Positions 50,526 through 62,332 of a stretch of DNA of 64,000 nt are shown here, piece by piece (positions within the stretch are counted from its first letter, which is position 1; each line of letters opens with the position of its first letter). Both the position numbers and the translations under genes were made by a program. The stretch lies in NCBI GenBank assembly GCA_002077045.2, contig KZ111159.1:310001-374000 (forward strand), given 5' to 3'. The DNA is from Rachicladosporium sp. CCFEE 5018 (lineage: Eukaryota; Ascomycota; Dothideomycetes; Cladosporiales; Cladosporiaceae). The notes under the pieces are model-generated. The model had not been told where the DNA came from and searched no databases. It worked only from the letters and a program-made list of their open reading frames with translations.

Positions 50526-53109
50526 CTAATACTCCATCAACCTCAACTTCTTCCCCACCTCCCGTCTCTGCACCACCTTCTCATTCTGCCTCTCATCATG
50601 CGCCTCCTTGGCCTTCAGAGCCTGTAACAACATCCCAGCGTCGAAAAACCCATCTGCGAAAAGGTCAGTACTCCGGCCCCGTCCGAACTCCAAATTGATA
50701 AGAAGCAACTCACATCCACCCAACTCATCATCACTAGCCCCCTGACTCTCCTCCTCCGCCTTAGCGCCCTCCTGCGCCTCAATAACCCGTCCCCGTCGGT
50801 TCATCCCCTCCGCCTCTCGTGCGCGCGAACTGCCCTTCTCGCCACCCGTGCCGCGGCGCTGAACCATGCGAATGAGCTTGCGGATTTCGAGGAAGTAGCT
50901 CTCGATCCCATCCACGAATCGCTTCGTCTGCCTGTGCTTGCTAGCAGCGCAGATAGACACGGAGCCGTCTTTGATGATGTAGCCAATCCCGAAACCCTCC
51001 CCCGATGTGGGTCCGAAGCCGAAGTGTCGTAGAGAGGGATTGCCGCAATTGGAGGTTGAGAGGATGGTGTTGTTTATTCTGTCCCAGCCGGCGTCGGCGA
51101 AGATCGCTGGCAGGGCGTGTTGCTGATGCTGTTGCTGCTGGCGGGGAGCAGGAGAGCGGGATAGCGAGGACTCATCGGAGCTGAGCATGCTGCTGCGCTT
51201 CGGGGAGTCGGTGGTGGTTTCGCGCTCGGAAGTCGGAGAGGAGTACCCATTTGTGCTTGCACCGTCGGAGCCATTGTCGTTATCGGCGTCTACTTGGCGC
51301 TGCCAGAGACACGAGAGTGCGTAAAGATGTCGATCGTGGCCTTGCGCTTTGGCGCACTCTTTCGTGATCGAGGTGTGCTTCTCGCAGGCTTTCTTCAGGA
51401 GCTCGACTTTCTTCGCAGGCGGGTTCTCGCCCCAGAAACAGCGCACGAAGTCCGTAGACTCGTGGGTGACGGGGCGGATGGCTTCCGTGCGGCCGTGGTA
51501 GTAAATTTTGGTTGCTGCAGGCTCGTAGGTGGATTCCATGCGGCCGTAGAGGCCGTAGTAAGCGGCTTGAAATGCCATCTGGACGAACGCGTCGGGAGAG
51601 AAGCCGGAGCTGGTCATGAAGGTTTTGCCATAGGCGGCAAATTCGAGGGTCTGGAACTCGTTCTGCTGGATGAGGTCGGCGAGGCGGGTTTCGGCAAAGC
51701 GGAGGGCGGTGGTAAGTTCGGGGCCCATGTCCCACTCAAGCTTGTGAGGTGTAGTGTTCACGTCGCCGAACGACTTCGGATCACGCTTGCTCGGGTCTGG
51801 CGAAGAGGATGCCCACAGCGAGGGTGCTTGACCGTTGATAGTCCGGGCGAAGCGGAGGATAGTGTCGGTATAGAGGTCCGAGGCGAAGCGAAGGACAGTG
51901 TGGCCATCAACACCGGTGTGCTCGAAATTGATACCTGCACTGCCATTCTTGCATACGATGATCTGCAACTTGTCGTACCATCTATTGGTGCATGTACCCA
52001 CTTGGACGCCCTTCTGGATTTCACTTGTGCCACAGAGCATGTTCTCACAGAGCTGTGGGGTATTGATCGGCTCGGTATAGTCAAGACAGAGAATGAAGAG
52101 AGCGCTGTCCACAATGTTGAGACAATCGCTGTTGTTGGAACCCTCATCCTTGCCGAGGACATCGCGCAAGCTAGACCAGATCTTGCGATTCTCGGTGCTG
52201 AGAACACCCAGAGCACCTTTCGCTGCTTCATATATGGGTGTCTGCTCAGCATCGTTGACAATGACTTGCAAGTTCACACTGACGTCTCGTTCTGTCATGA
52301 TCAGGTCGCTGTTATCGTCCAAGACATCGAACCAATAGAATTGACCTCGGCATAGCACGACGACGTGTTTGCTACCAGGATCTTGGCCGATCTGACAGCC
52401 ATTCTCGGTAGGGATGCGAGCTGTGCCAAAGAGGCGCGAGTACTGGTACATGCACAATGGCTGACCCCTGAGCGTGTCAGGCGGGAGCTCCTCTTTGCGA
52501 ACAGCGCGGACGAATGACAGTGCCGAGATGACCAGAGAAGCGGCGCGAGTGACTTGATTGTTTCGCGCTGGTGTGGGGTCGTCTTCGAGCAAGAAGAATG
52601 GATTCAAATTGAGCACCACCGGGTTGTCGTAGTTGAGGTACGAGTCATACCCTGCATGTTGTCAGCAAAACGTTCTGCCTGCAATTGATCGTATACATAC
52701 AGAACTGCTCGATGTAGCTGCCCTGGCCTGGCGAGTAGGCTTTCAGCTTAGCTTGGAGATCAGGTCCCGTGGTCTGCAGGAACTCGTTGACAGCACGTTC
52801 GCTGTCTGCATGCTCTCTTGCAGTCTGTAAGGGGTCGAGGGAAGCAAGGTATCTCTTCATCGTCGCTTCTAGATCGGGTATCGGAAGCTTCGGGAGGTTG
52901 TCCTGCGCGGCGAATGTGATGCCAGGCTTGGAGTGATCGTCCTTGGAGCTCGCCAACGGCTCCTGCTGCTTCGTTCCAAATGCCTGCGTAGCATCCTTCG
53001 CGTTCTGCATCGATCGTTCCGCCATGATGAGCGAGTCTCTGCGTGGAGGTGTGATGGCGATCTGTCTGTCAAGAGGCTTGGCTGGGGTGAAGTGCCTGAC
53101 TGAAGACAT
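50526..53109 (-). CDS. Carnitine O-acetyltransferase family enzyme
   Basis: Transfers acetyl groups between CoA and carnitine, moving acetyl units to mitochondria during growth on acetate or fatty acids; closest to Yat2-type fungal enzymes. Exons 53109-52701, 52651-50714 and 50653-50526 total 825 codons (824 aa). Intron 1 is 49 nt (phase 1, restores WYDSYLNYDNPVVLNLNPFF). A 60-nt in-frame intron (50713-50654, GTGAGT to TCGCAG) is hidden in the open frame. The catalytic His (about residue 381) is in NFEHTGVDGHTVLRF; the STDFVRCFW and GFGPTSGEGFGIGYII blocks follow. A Ser/Gln-rich insertion (about 610-670) is unusual but common in this subgroup. No peroxisomal PTS1 at the C-terminus (LMEY). Confidence 0.93.
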
Positions 53110-54310
53110 AACGCAAGTAAGCATGAGTATGTCTTAACAATGGAGCGGCGAGATCAGCGTGGCCACGGAGAGACCACGCAGAGCAGTGCGGAAGAAGTAG
53201 TGGCAGTCTTGCGAGTAGTAGGCCGGCATGAGTATTGCTACATCGACGAGTTTGACTTCATAAGGAATAGTAAGGAGGAGGAGAAGAAGAGGACAGTGAG
53301 GTCTCGACTACACTGCCATCAATGTGCACGCTGCGTGGGGATAGGCAATAGAGTGCAGTGAGAGGACGTTTGCACGTGAAAATGGTCGAATGCAGCAGGT
53401 ATACCACTGCCGGTCCACCGATGCCGACGTGCGTGGATGAGCCATTCCCAGAAGCGTGTCAAGATGAATGATGAGACTGACCTTGTTCCCCGAGGTCGAG
53501 ACCTGGATGTGCGGAGGGAGGTCCTCCAGCACGAGCAAAGCAGGAGATCCACACAGCCGTCTGTCGTTATCCTGCGCAACGGGCAAGAGGAAGTGTGTCG
53601 GAATGGCCCGCACTGGGTCCGCTGCGGTCGCAAGCAGGGGTAGCTCGTGGAGCGAGTAAAGTAGAAGTCGATTAGGGCGCGGCTAAAAGGCGGGTTTTTT
53701 ACTGCTTGTTAGGTGTGAAGTCCAGCTGCGCGGAAGCGGTCAGAGTGGTGAAATGTGAAAGCGCAATTCTTGGGAAGGTAGATAAATCACTGCATGGGAA
53801 TTTGCGATAACTATGAGGAGTCCTACCGCCTTCTGTTCAGGCGAGAACAGTGAACTTGCGACCTCGGGCGCTGGCATCCGAAGACCCAGACCAGGTGATG
53901 TCGAGGCATGACGCTCGCGTGTACGTGGGGAGACGGAGGAACGGAAGACTTTGTGTGGAGCCGTGCAAGCCGTGGTTCTGGAGCCATGTCTTCAATAGAA
54001 TCGCGTTTGAAAGGACACGAAATGCGGTTCTGAGGAGGGAGACTAATCTCGACTATTTGGTGTCCATAGTGGCTTGAAGGCGCCATGGAGATCCAAGTTC
54101 CACGATCTTTCTGACCGTGTTGATGGTAAGAGGAAGGATGAGGCCCCTCGTGGGAGATGTTCAACCCCCACTTCGTCGCTGCCACCTGAGTCATGCGCGT
54201 CGAGTTCGCGTTTCACTTCTTCCCTCTCGAACCTCACTGCGATATGCCACCATTCAACACTCCAAAGTTGGCAAGCGACAGCGTCTCGCGCATGATGCTG
54301 CGGTCGCCCA
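53110..54310. other. Intergenic, 1.2 kb, divergent promoters
   Basis: Short frames only. A frame at 53850-54077 (75 codons) has no recognisable features. No repeats or RNA genes seen. Confidence 0.45.
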
Positions 54311-55681
54311 ATGACCGGTCTGCTAGCAACTCTCCCTGACTTCGACCTGCAGCCCTACTCGCATATCTTGCCATCATTGGAAAAGGCATTGGTCTCAATA
54401 TCGGACTTACTTACTCTCGAGGTCCTCGATGTTGCGAAGCGGGCTCAGGTACCGGCGGGAGAGGTGAGGAAGCTTATTGAAGCTGTGATTGATGCTCTGA
54501 GGGGTGGCTTACAGTCGCCTACTGTGCATGACGGTGGCGGGACTGGTGATAGAGTTGAGGCAGAGGAACGGAAAGGCAGTGCGGACGGGGCACGGCCATG
54601 GACGATCAGCACTCTCGATGAGAGCCTTGACGAAGCTTTAAACGGCGGTGTCCACGTTGGGTATCTGACCGAGATCACCGGGGAGAGGTACGTGCAGCAT
54701 TGCATCTTTGTTATTTCAGAGATTCTAACAACCTTCCAGCGCAGCAGGCAAGACGCAGTTCCTGCTCAACCTCCTGCTCTCCGTCCAGCTCGAGATCGTC
54801 GACGGAAAGCCGAAATCAGCGCTCTACATCTCCACCGAAGCGCCGCTCCAGACAACCCGCCTAACCCAGCTTCTAACTCACCACCCTCGCCTGGCCAACT
54901 TAGCAGGCACTGACGCCCCATCACTCTCACGCATCCAAAGCACCCACATCCACGATCTCGAAGCCCAAGAGCATATCCTCCGCTACCAAGTCCCCGTTCT
55001 AATCACCCGCCACGACGTTGGCCTGGTAGTAGTAGACAGCATAGCGGCCAACTACCGCGCCGAATTCGACAAATCAGCGCCGGCAAAGCCGCCCAGTCCC
55101 TGTCGAAACGCAGCGCGCAGATCTCACAGCTCGGCACACTCCTCCGCGGCATAGCGAAAGATTTCAACGTAGCCGTCGTGGTGGCGAACCAAGTCGCAGA
55201 CCGTTTCGAGCCAGCCGCACAGATCGTGGCGGTTAGTCAGTCGACGCAAAGATCTCGTCCCGGATCGCCGTTGCCGAATGCCAATCCTTCGACCGTCCCT
55301 TTCAGCTCTGCTCAGCCAGCGAACCCATCCACGCAACCACAGTCCACCCTCCTATCGACCACCGACCCCCTAGCTCTCGACTACCAGCAGCGCTTCTTCA
55401 CCGGCTGGGGCGATGATGCCAACACGATGAACATGAAAACGCCCAGCCTCGGGCTGACGTGGACGAATCAGCTTGCCACACGGATCGCTCTGCTGCGTGA
55501 GCCGGTCTATGAGGAACGACACTATACGCCTGGCGAGGACAGGAACGTGTCTGAGTGGCGACGGACGATGAAAGTAGTTTTCAGCGCCTGGTGCGCGGCC
55601 GGGGAGACGGGATATGAGATTTGGCAAGGTGGTGTACGAGGCATAGCGGCGAAGTCCGAGACGCAGGCCAATGAAAGCTAG
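54311..55681 (+). CDS. RAD57: Rad57-like RecA-family recombination protein (frame break)
   Basis: Rad51 paralogue that, with Rad55, helps Rad51 assemble on single-stranded DNA. Exon 1 54311-54687; intron 52 nt (GTACGT to TTCCAG); exon 2 from 54740. Walker A is GESAAGKTQ across the splice; Walker B is VGLVVVDSIAANYRAEF. Just after it, near 55076-55083 (gcgccgg), the frame shifts by one missing base; the downstream frame resumes with SKRSAQISQLGTLLRGIAKD and VVVANQVADRF, then TPSLGLTWTNQLATRI. No GT-AG site can explain the shift. As assembled, translation would end about 20 codons past the break. I favour an assembly error, since everything downstream is conserved. Confidence 0.85.
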
Positions 55682-55801
55682 TCCCTTCCAACGTATTTCA
55701 ATGGTATCTTCGCGCAATAAACAGCATTGCGAGCCTGCCACTGCAACTCGCACACCCCAAGCTACACAGTCGCACTGCCTTCGGTCACCTGCCTTTGCTT
55801 T

Positions 55802-57958
55802 TCAGCCCCCAGGCGGCCGACTCATCTCCAGCCACCCCTGCTCTACCTCCCCATATAAGCGTCCACTAGGCCGCCGCTCCCACATATCTGATTGCAGTGC
55901 CGCGATGCCCAGTTCACCGCTTAGCGATAAGTGGCGTAGCATCTCCACACTGCCTCTGCCGGCATTCAAACCGCCTTGCCAGCCCTCCCTACCTGACATG
56001 ATGGCTTCCATGTCCTGCCCAGTTTCAGCGTCCTGGGCTGCGGGGACCCCGTCGCCGTTGCTAAAGCCTTCCGTGGCATCTTGTCGTTCTTCTTCCGGGG
56101 GTAGGGCGATGGACGGCTGACCGTCTACGAGACCTTCCAGTTTCTTCATCAGGGGTTTGAGGTAGCGGGAGGCTTTGCCCCGGATTGAGCTGAGTTGCTG
56201 CAGGATTACAAGGAGGAAGTGTTTGCCTTCGTAGTAAGTTGGAGAGGTGTCGCCGGCTGTGCAGTGCAGGACGTCGGCGAGACAGGCGGCGATGTCGGAG
56301 AGTTTTTGTTCCTGCGGAGGGAACTGTCAGTATTGCGAAGGGGGTTTAGAGGGGAAGGGGAGGGGAAAACGCACCATGCCAATCCCATGCGAATTCAACG
56401 CCGCAGCCGACGAACTCGTAGTAATACCCACCACATTCCTCGCCAAATCAATCGGATAATCCAACCTCATCCCCCCTTCACCAGGTCCCCACAGCAAACC
56501 GTCATTCACGCCCAGCTGCCAGACTAGAACATGCAACCACTCCCTCGTAACCCCAATATCAATCCGCTGCGTCTCCGTAACGCTCTCCATGCCCATCGCC
56601 ACGGCGTCCAAATTCCGCTGCGTCTTGAGCACCCAAGCCTGATCCGCGATGCTGTGGCGGCGAGGACCGCGCCATATGCGCACGAATCTATCGTCTACGG
56701 CACTGAAGAGCTGCGCGAGCAGCACAAACCCGGTCAGGAGCTGCGGGTCCTCGGACTCGAAGACTGAGGGGAGTGTGATGTCTGGCGTCAAACGCGTTCG
56801 CTTCCTCCGCTGAATAGCGTACGCGCGTTCCGTGATGAAGAGCAGCCAGTACAGTCGCCTTCGCCACTGGGCTTCCACGGGGTCGAGGGCGTGGTAGGCG
56901 TACTCGTCAGCGAGGCCGAGGTTCTCAGCCGCGGTGATGCATTCGGAGAGGAAGTACCAGGCTTTTATGTAGCGTTCGTGGTTGCCTTCGTAGCAGAAGA
57001 GAAAGAAGGACGTCAGGACCGAGATTGGAGAGGAGTCGAGCATGAAGTCGTAGCTGTATCGTTCTCGCAGACACTCTTCCGCGAAGATGGCGGCGTTGTC
57101 GTAGCCTGGTCGGAGCTGAGGTGGGGCAGGGATAGAGGCGTCTAGTTGGACTACTGTCGTTGCGCAGAGGGCGCAGAGGAAGCAGTATGTTTCTGAGCTG
57201 AGGGGGTTGGGATTGCTGTAGAAGTGCGGGTCGAGGTAGATTGTTGGATCTATGACGGGCATGATGGGGAACATGTGGGTGAAGAAGAGCTGAATGTAGG
57301 GGAGGAACTGGTCACGACTTATGCGAGTGGACTGTGTGTAGTATTCGGACTCTGTGGGTGAGACGATTTGTGGCACACGCTCGCTGCCTGCTGATCTGGG
57401 TTCGTTTGACTGCCAGTTTTGGCTGGATTCTTGTCGGTAGACGAGAGGTTGGGCGTAGCGATGTGGTTGGGAGTGTTGGTTCTGCAGCGGTGGGAGCTCA
57501 ACGTTTTGAAAGTATCCTTGGTCCTGCTGTGGCAGACTGGTTTGAATGCCGTAAGGGACGCCCGGAGGTGGAGGTCCTTCAGGCGGGTACGAGACAGACG
57601 GCACGTGTCCCTGCGATTGCGGCGACCAATTCCAGTTCCCAAAGTTCCCGTTATGCTCAGGACTTCGTGGGCTCGTCGGACTGGCGGTGACTGAATCATC
57701 GATCTGGCGCAAAGCGTGGAGTACACGCGCACTGCGCAATCCCTTCGGACCTTTCTTCTTGGGCGGCTGCAGGTATGCGCATCTTATCGCGGCTTTCTTG
57801 CAAGGCGTGCATGGATCACTGCCATCGCACTTCACCTTGCGCTTTCGACAGCAGTCGCATGCGCGACGTAGGACCTTTGCGGGCGGTGTACTGGATTTCT
57901 CGCTGCCTGTAGGCTGACTCGTTGCTTCCGTCTCCATGCTCTTGCCTTCTTCGGACAT
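55802..57958 (-). CDS. Zn2Cys6 fungal transcription factor
   Basis: Exons 57958-56375 and 56311-55802, phase 0, 62-nt intron (GTGCGT to CCGCAG); 697 aa. The binuclear cluster is RACDCCRKRKVKCDGSDPCT then PCKKAAIRC, followed by a basic linker PPKKKGPKGLRSARVLHALR, a combination I associate with sugar-responsive (maltose/AmyR-like) regulators; that is tentative. A Pro/Gln-rich region spans about 90-210. The fungal-specific regulatory domain begins near FLPYIQLFFTHMFPIMPVID and includes YIKAWYFLSECITAAENLGL and the RRRLYWLLFITERAYAI block. The last exon supplies a helical end and an acidic tail. Converges with RAD57 at 120 bases. Confidence 0.9.
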
Positions 57959-58383
57959 GATGTCGGTAGTTTGCGCCGTGATGGACGCGTTTCGGTCAGC
58001 AGCGCAATGGCATGCCGGTGTAGAGGTTCCTGCTGTTGAGGGACCTGGCTCGGAGTGCCGGTATCGGTCTGGCTGCCGTTGTGCGAGTCGGATTGCCAGC
58101 GCAATGCATAAGACCCCGATACTTTCTCGTTCCCGAGTCGTGAAATGCCACAGGGTTCAGTATCGGTCTCGAGCGTTCGAAGCTTGCTGCCATGTGCAGC
58201 GCAACGTGCTGCAGTGCGGGGGTCGCTTGGCAGCTGCGACCAAAGTCAGCTGACTAATCAGTGGGGTAAGTGAAGTTGCGTGTTCGCGTTGCTTGTAGCC
58301 AGATCCCAGAGTTCACCGAGATCTTCGTCTGTGATGCTCTAAGATCGCAAACCGGGTGCGAAACTCTTCCGAAACAGCGCGTC
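57959..58383. other. Intergenic
   Basis: Nothing recognised between the transcription factor start and the SDR-like gene end. Confidence 0.5.
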
Positions 58384-59484
58384 TCAGCTCGCACTCATTC
58401 CCAAATCCCTACTATGCAGCACCGGCGACTGCACCACACTCCTCTCCACATCCGCCGCACAACTACACTCGACAAAATCCTCCAACTCCTCACTAACAGT
58501 CTTCAACTTCTCCTTCACACTCGCCACAGCCTCATGCCCAACAATATGTCTCGCAGGCGGGTTATCATGCCCGCCAATCGCAGCAACAGCATGCACTGTC
58601 TCCGCCACAAGCCGCTCCTTCAACGCTTGGCTAAGCGGCGGGTACAAACTCGTGACTTCGTTACTGTGCAGTTGGTCCCCCGTAGTGGGCTCCGCGGTGC
58701 CTTCTAGCCGGTCCAGAAGTGAGGAGAGGATGTTGCGGGAGAGTGGGGCTGGGTTGTTTTCTTCTGCGTAGCATTGCATGGGGAGAGCGGATGTGATTTT
58801 GTGGGTTAGCACGTTGACTTCCATGTTTGGCTGCACGATTGTCATTTTGATGTTGAAGGGCGCGATTTCGTAGGCAAGGCTGTCGCAGTAGCCTTCAACA
58901 GCCCACTGCGAGGCGCAGTACATGCTCAGTCCGGGAGTGCCCAGGTGGCCGGTCGTTGCGGTTAGGAGCACGATGTGCCCGTTCTTCTTTTCCCGGAAGA
59001 CTGGTAGCGTGGCTTTGATGATGTTGACGGGAGCGAAGAAGTTCGTCTCGAATTGCTCCCCTACCAGCGTCAACGCCCTCGGACTCTGGGATAGCTCCTC
59101 CACAGTCCCAACCACAGCCTCGCTATGACAGCAGAACAGCACATCCACGCGCCCAAACCCCGCCACCGCCTCCGCAACAGCACTCTGACACTGTCCCATA
59201 TTCCTCGCATCCAACGCCACGACCCTCAACCTCGCACGCCATTGCTCCTTATCCGTCGACGTCCCGACTTCCTCCAAGAAAGACTTGAACGCCGCGCTTC
59301 GGTCGGCGTGTCGTGCGAATTCGAGGGGGAGCACACCGGCGCAGACGTAGTCGCCGTGCGAGAGGAGGTGCTGCGTTAGGGAGATACCTATGGGGCTGTT
59401 GGCGCAGGTGAGGAACCAGACGCGCGGGGCGTTGTGGGTGGGGAATTTGGGCTCGCGGGGGAGCTTGGGCTCGGAGGAGGACAT
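58384..59484 (-). CDS. Short-chain dehydrogenase/reductase-like protein with altered active site
   Basis: 366 aa, one exon, MSSSEPKLPREPKF start. Rossmann-fold order is visible: VWFLTCANSPIGISLTQHLL (a variant of TGxxxGIG), VVALDARNMGQ, VDVLFCCHSEAV (variant of NNAG), IVLLTATTGHLGTPGLSMYC, and the YxxxK position reads Y189-C-A-S-Q193, so the catalytic Lys is Gln. The TGxxxGIG and NNAG departures agree with a non-catalytic or atypical role. AVEGYCDSLAYEIAPFNIKM and VQPNMEVNVL follow the SDR pattern. The C-terminal 120 residues are an extension. Substrate and role unknown; a regulatory or pseudoenzyme function is possible. Confidence 0.82.
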   Translation of the reverse strand: MSSSEPKLPREPKFPTHNAPRVWFLTCANSPIGISLTQHLLSHGDYVCAGVLPLEFARHADRSAAFKSFLEEVGTSTDKEQWRARLRVVALDARNMGQCQSAVAEAVAGFGRVDVLFCCHSEAVVGTVEELSQSPRALTLVGEQFETNFFAPVNIIKATLPVFREKKNGHIVLLTATTGHLGTPGLSMYCASQWAVEGYCDSLAYEIAPFNIKMTIVQPNMEVNVLTHKITSALPMQCYAEENNPAPLSRNILSSLLDRLEGTAEPTTGDQLHSNEVTSLYPPLSQALKERLVAETVHAVAAIGGHDNPPARHIVGHEAVASVKEKLKTVSEELEDFVECSCAADVERSVVQSPVLHSRDLGMSAS

Positions 59485-60018
59485 GGAGGGAGGAAGGAAG
59501 GGGAGATCCGGTTAATGCGTGGTGACAACTCGTAGCGTGGGGTCTCCTGCCCGTCCTGGAGCCGCGGGTGTAGCTAGTGGGTGGCCATGGGCGCCGACAA
59601 AAGGTCCGCGACGTGCAGTATGGCTTGTCAAGGCTTGGAGATCTGCCGGCAGGCTGTTATGTGGAGGTCGCGCTAGTTTTGGATCGAGGATTTGCTAGAA
59701 TCCATAGCTGTCCTTTGCCCTCAGAGCTTCGTCGTTACTTGCTCTTTCCCTCGCCGTACTCACGCCAATTGCTATAGGGTCTGCATTGCTGTGAAGTCCA
59801 ACGGTACTGGTATAGTCGATCGACTTACTTCGGCGTCATCGGCGCTCGGATCGGCATGCCGAACTTTATACAAAAGTATTTCAGACCTCGCCTCGTCATC
59901 TTCCTCAATCAAACGACGGAGATGGCATCAAGTGTCGAGCACCTGAAGCTTGAGACCCTTCCGCCACTCTGAGCTGTTTCTTACTTATCCCTCCCTTCCC
60001 TCTCCTTCTCCTTCTTGA
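59485..60018. other. Upstream region of PABA synthase
   Basis: Divergent promoter region. The last 50 bases before the start codon are pyrimidine-rich (cccttccctctccttctcct). No gene seen. Confidence 0.5.
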
Positions 60019-62332
60019 ATGTCAGCCGGCCGCATTCTCTTCATAGACGCCTACGACTCGTTCTCGAACAACATCATCTCCCTCCTCAAGGACCAGCTAG
60101 ACGTACAAGTCGAGCTCATCCACATCGACGACCCCCGCTTCGTCCTCAACGACGATGCCTTCCACGCCTTCCTCCAGTCCTTTGACGCCGTCGTCGCGGG
60201 TCCTGGACCTGGCCACCCGGCAAATCCAGAGGACGTTGGACTGATCGGGAAACTATGGAGTTTGGCTGAGGCTCATGTGCTACCGGTGCTGGGGATCTGT
60301 CTGGGATTTCAGAGTCTGGCTCTTGCCTTTGGGGCGAGGATTGAAAGGCTAAAGCAGCCGAGACATGGACTTGTCACGAAGGTTGTGCATTGTGGCGAGA
60401 ACGTGTATGCTGGGACAAGGGAGGTGGTCGTGACGCAGTATCACTCTTTGCATGCTAGACCATCTTCTGGAGTGCCGCAGTCACTGGGCAAGGATCTTTG
60501 GAAGCCAAGCTCTTCACGCCAGGAGGTGTTGCCACTTGCATGGGATTTGAGCGATGACGAAAATGGCCCCATCCTGATGTCTGCAAGACATCACGAGAAG
60601 CCGTTCTGGGGCGTGCAGTATCATCCGGAGTCGATTTGCTCGAATGCCGAGAGTCACAAACTCATTGCAAATTGGTGGCATACTGCATGCGACTGGAACA
60701 AGCGCCTTCGACCGCAGCCAACGAGAGTCTGCACCGGCAGTGAATTCGGCTCCGGCATTGACGAATCCGCTCCGTCCCCGTCGCCATCGGCCACTGCTGC
60801 CGAAAGAAATGTCAATGTCCAGTGGCTAAATTCACACTTACCCGAGACATCAGATACCGCGATGATCGTGGAAGCGCTGCGCAGGGAGTGCTGCGACTCC
60901 AACGTCATCCTGCTCGAGTCCTGCGTTCGCGAAGGACTGCCAGCGAATGCCGAGACCGGCCAACATAGCATCTTTGGTATTTGCGGCAAGGATGCCACGC
61001 ATGTGCAGTACTGGACACATACCAGTGAGCTACTGGTTCATGCTGGAGGGACTGAGCTCCATCGCACGACTGCTACGTCCAGTGATGTGCTCCGCTATCT
61101 GGATGACTTCATGCAAGATCACAAAGCGAGTGATGGTCCACCTGGCTCTCCATTCTGGGGCGGGTTCATGGGCCTCGTGTCTTACGAAGCCGGGCTAGAA
61201 ACTATTGATGTCGAGGCTCCAAGTACATCTCACAAGAAGCCGGACATCTGGTTCGTCTTCGTCGAACGTTCAGTCGTGGTCGACCACGTCAGCGGTATAT
61301 TCTACGTGCAGAGTCTGGTTAACGACGACCGCAAGTGGCTCACAGCGGTTCAAGAGACAGTACAGGACGGAATGCGCCCTACTAAAGACTCTCCAACGCC
61401 CTCGCCCTCGCCCCTCCCACCACCCAGGATCACCTCTCAGCCCTCCAAAAAGGATTACTGCGACAAAATCTTGACATGCCAGGCCCACCTCCGAGCTGGC
61501 CTCTCCTACGAGCTCTGCTTAACCGACCAGACCCACATCCTCACGCACGAAGCCCCGTGGCCCCTCTACTTGCGCCTCCGTGCCCAGAATCCTGCGCCTT
61601 TCGCTGCATATCTTGAGCTCACCTCCCCTCTAGACGCTGCCGAAGGCGTGACACTCATAAGCAGCAGCCCCGAGCGCTTCCTCTCCTGGACGCACGAAGG
61701 CGAAGTGCAATTCCGGCCCATCAAAGGAACAGTCAAGAAAGCCCCCGACATGACGCGCGAGAAGGCAGAGGCGGTTCTAAAGTCACCAAAAGAGCAGGCC
61801 GAGAACCTCATGATAGTTGATCTCATCCGACACGACTTGAGCGGTGTGCCCAAGTACATCCTCCCATTTGACCTCTCACCAGACAAGACGCCGCACTGAC
61901 TCCCCCTCTCACAGCGTATCCAACGTCCACGTCCCGCAACTCATGCAGGTAGAAGAATACACATCCCTCTACCAGCTCGTCAGCGTCATCTCCGGCACCC
62001 TCGCCCCCAATCACTCCGGCACCCCCGCCCTCGCCGCCTCCCTTCCACCCGGCTCCATGACCGGCGCACCCAAGAAACGCTCCTGCGACTTACTAACCGA
62101 CATTGAGAACCACGAGCCGCGAGGGCTGTACAGCGGCGTGCTGGGGTACATGGATGTGGGCGGGGGTGGGGATTTCAGCGTAGTTATCAGGAGTGCATTT
62201 AAATACTCCGACGAGAGTGTGTGGCGAGTGGGTGCGGGAGGGGCGGTCACGGTTTTGAGTAGTGCTGAGGGGGAGTGGGAGGAGATGGGGGCGAAGAGGG
62301 AGAAGTTGCTTAAGGTGTTTGGGGTCGCTTGA
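60019..62332 (+). CDS. Fused para-aminobenzoate (4-amino-4-deoxychorismate) synthase
   Basis: Makes 4-amino-4-deoxychorismate from chorismate and glutamine, the branch to folate. Exons 60019-61853 and 61915-62332, phase 2, 61-nt intron (GTACAT to CACAG); 750 aa. Residues 1-215 are the glutamine amidotransferase (PabA): AGPGPGHPANPEDVG, nucleophile Cys94 in GICLGFQ, VQYHPES. Residues 270-750 are the chorismate-binding PabB half: LISSSPERFLSW, PIKGT at 567-571 (Lys569, the mark that separates ADC synthase from anthranilate synthase, which has PIAGT), NLMIVDLIRHDL, and PPGSMTGAPKKRS. The splice restores the spacing between DLIRHDLSGV and NVHVPQLMQVEEY. Fusion is the usual fungal form. Confidence 0.95.
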
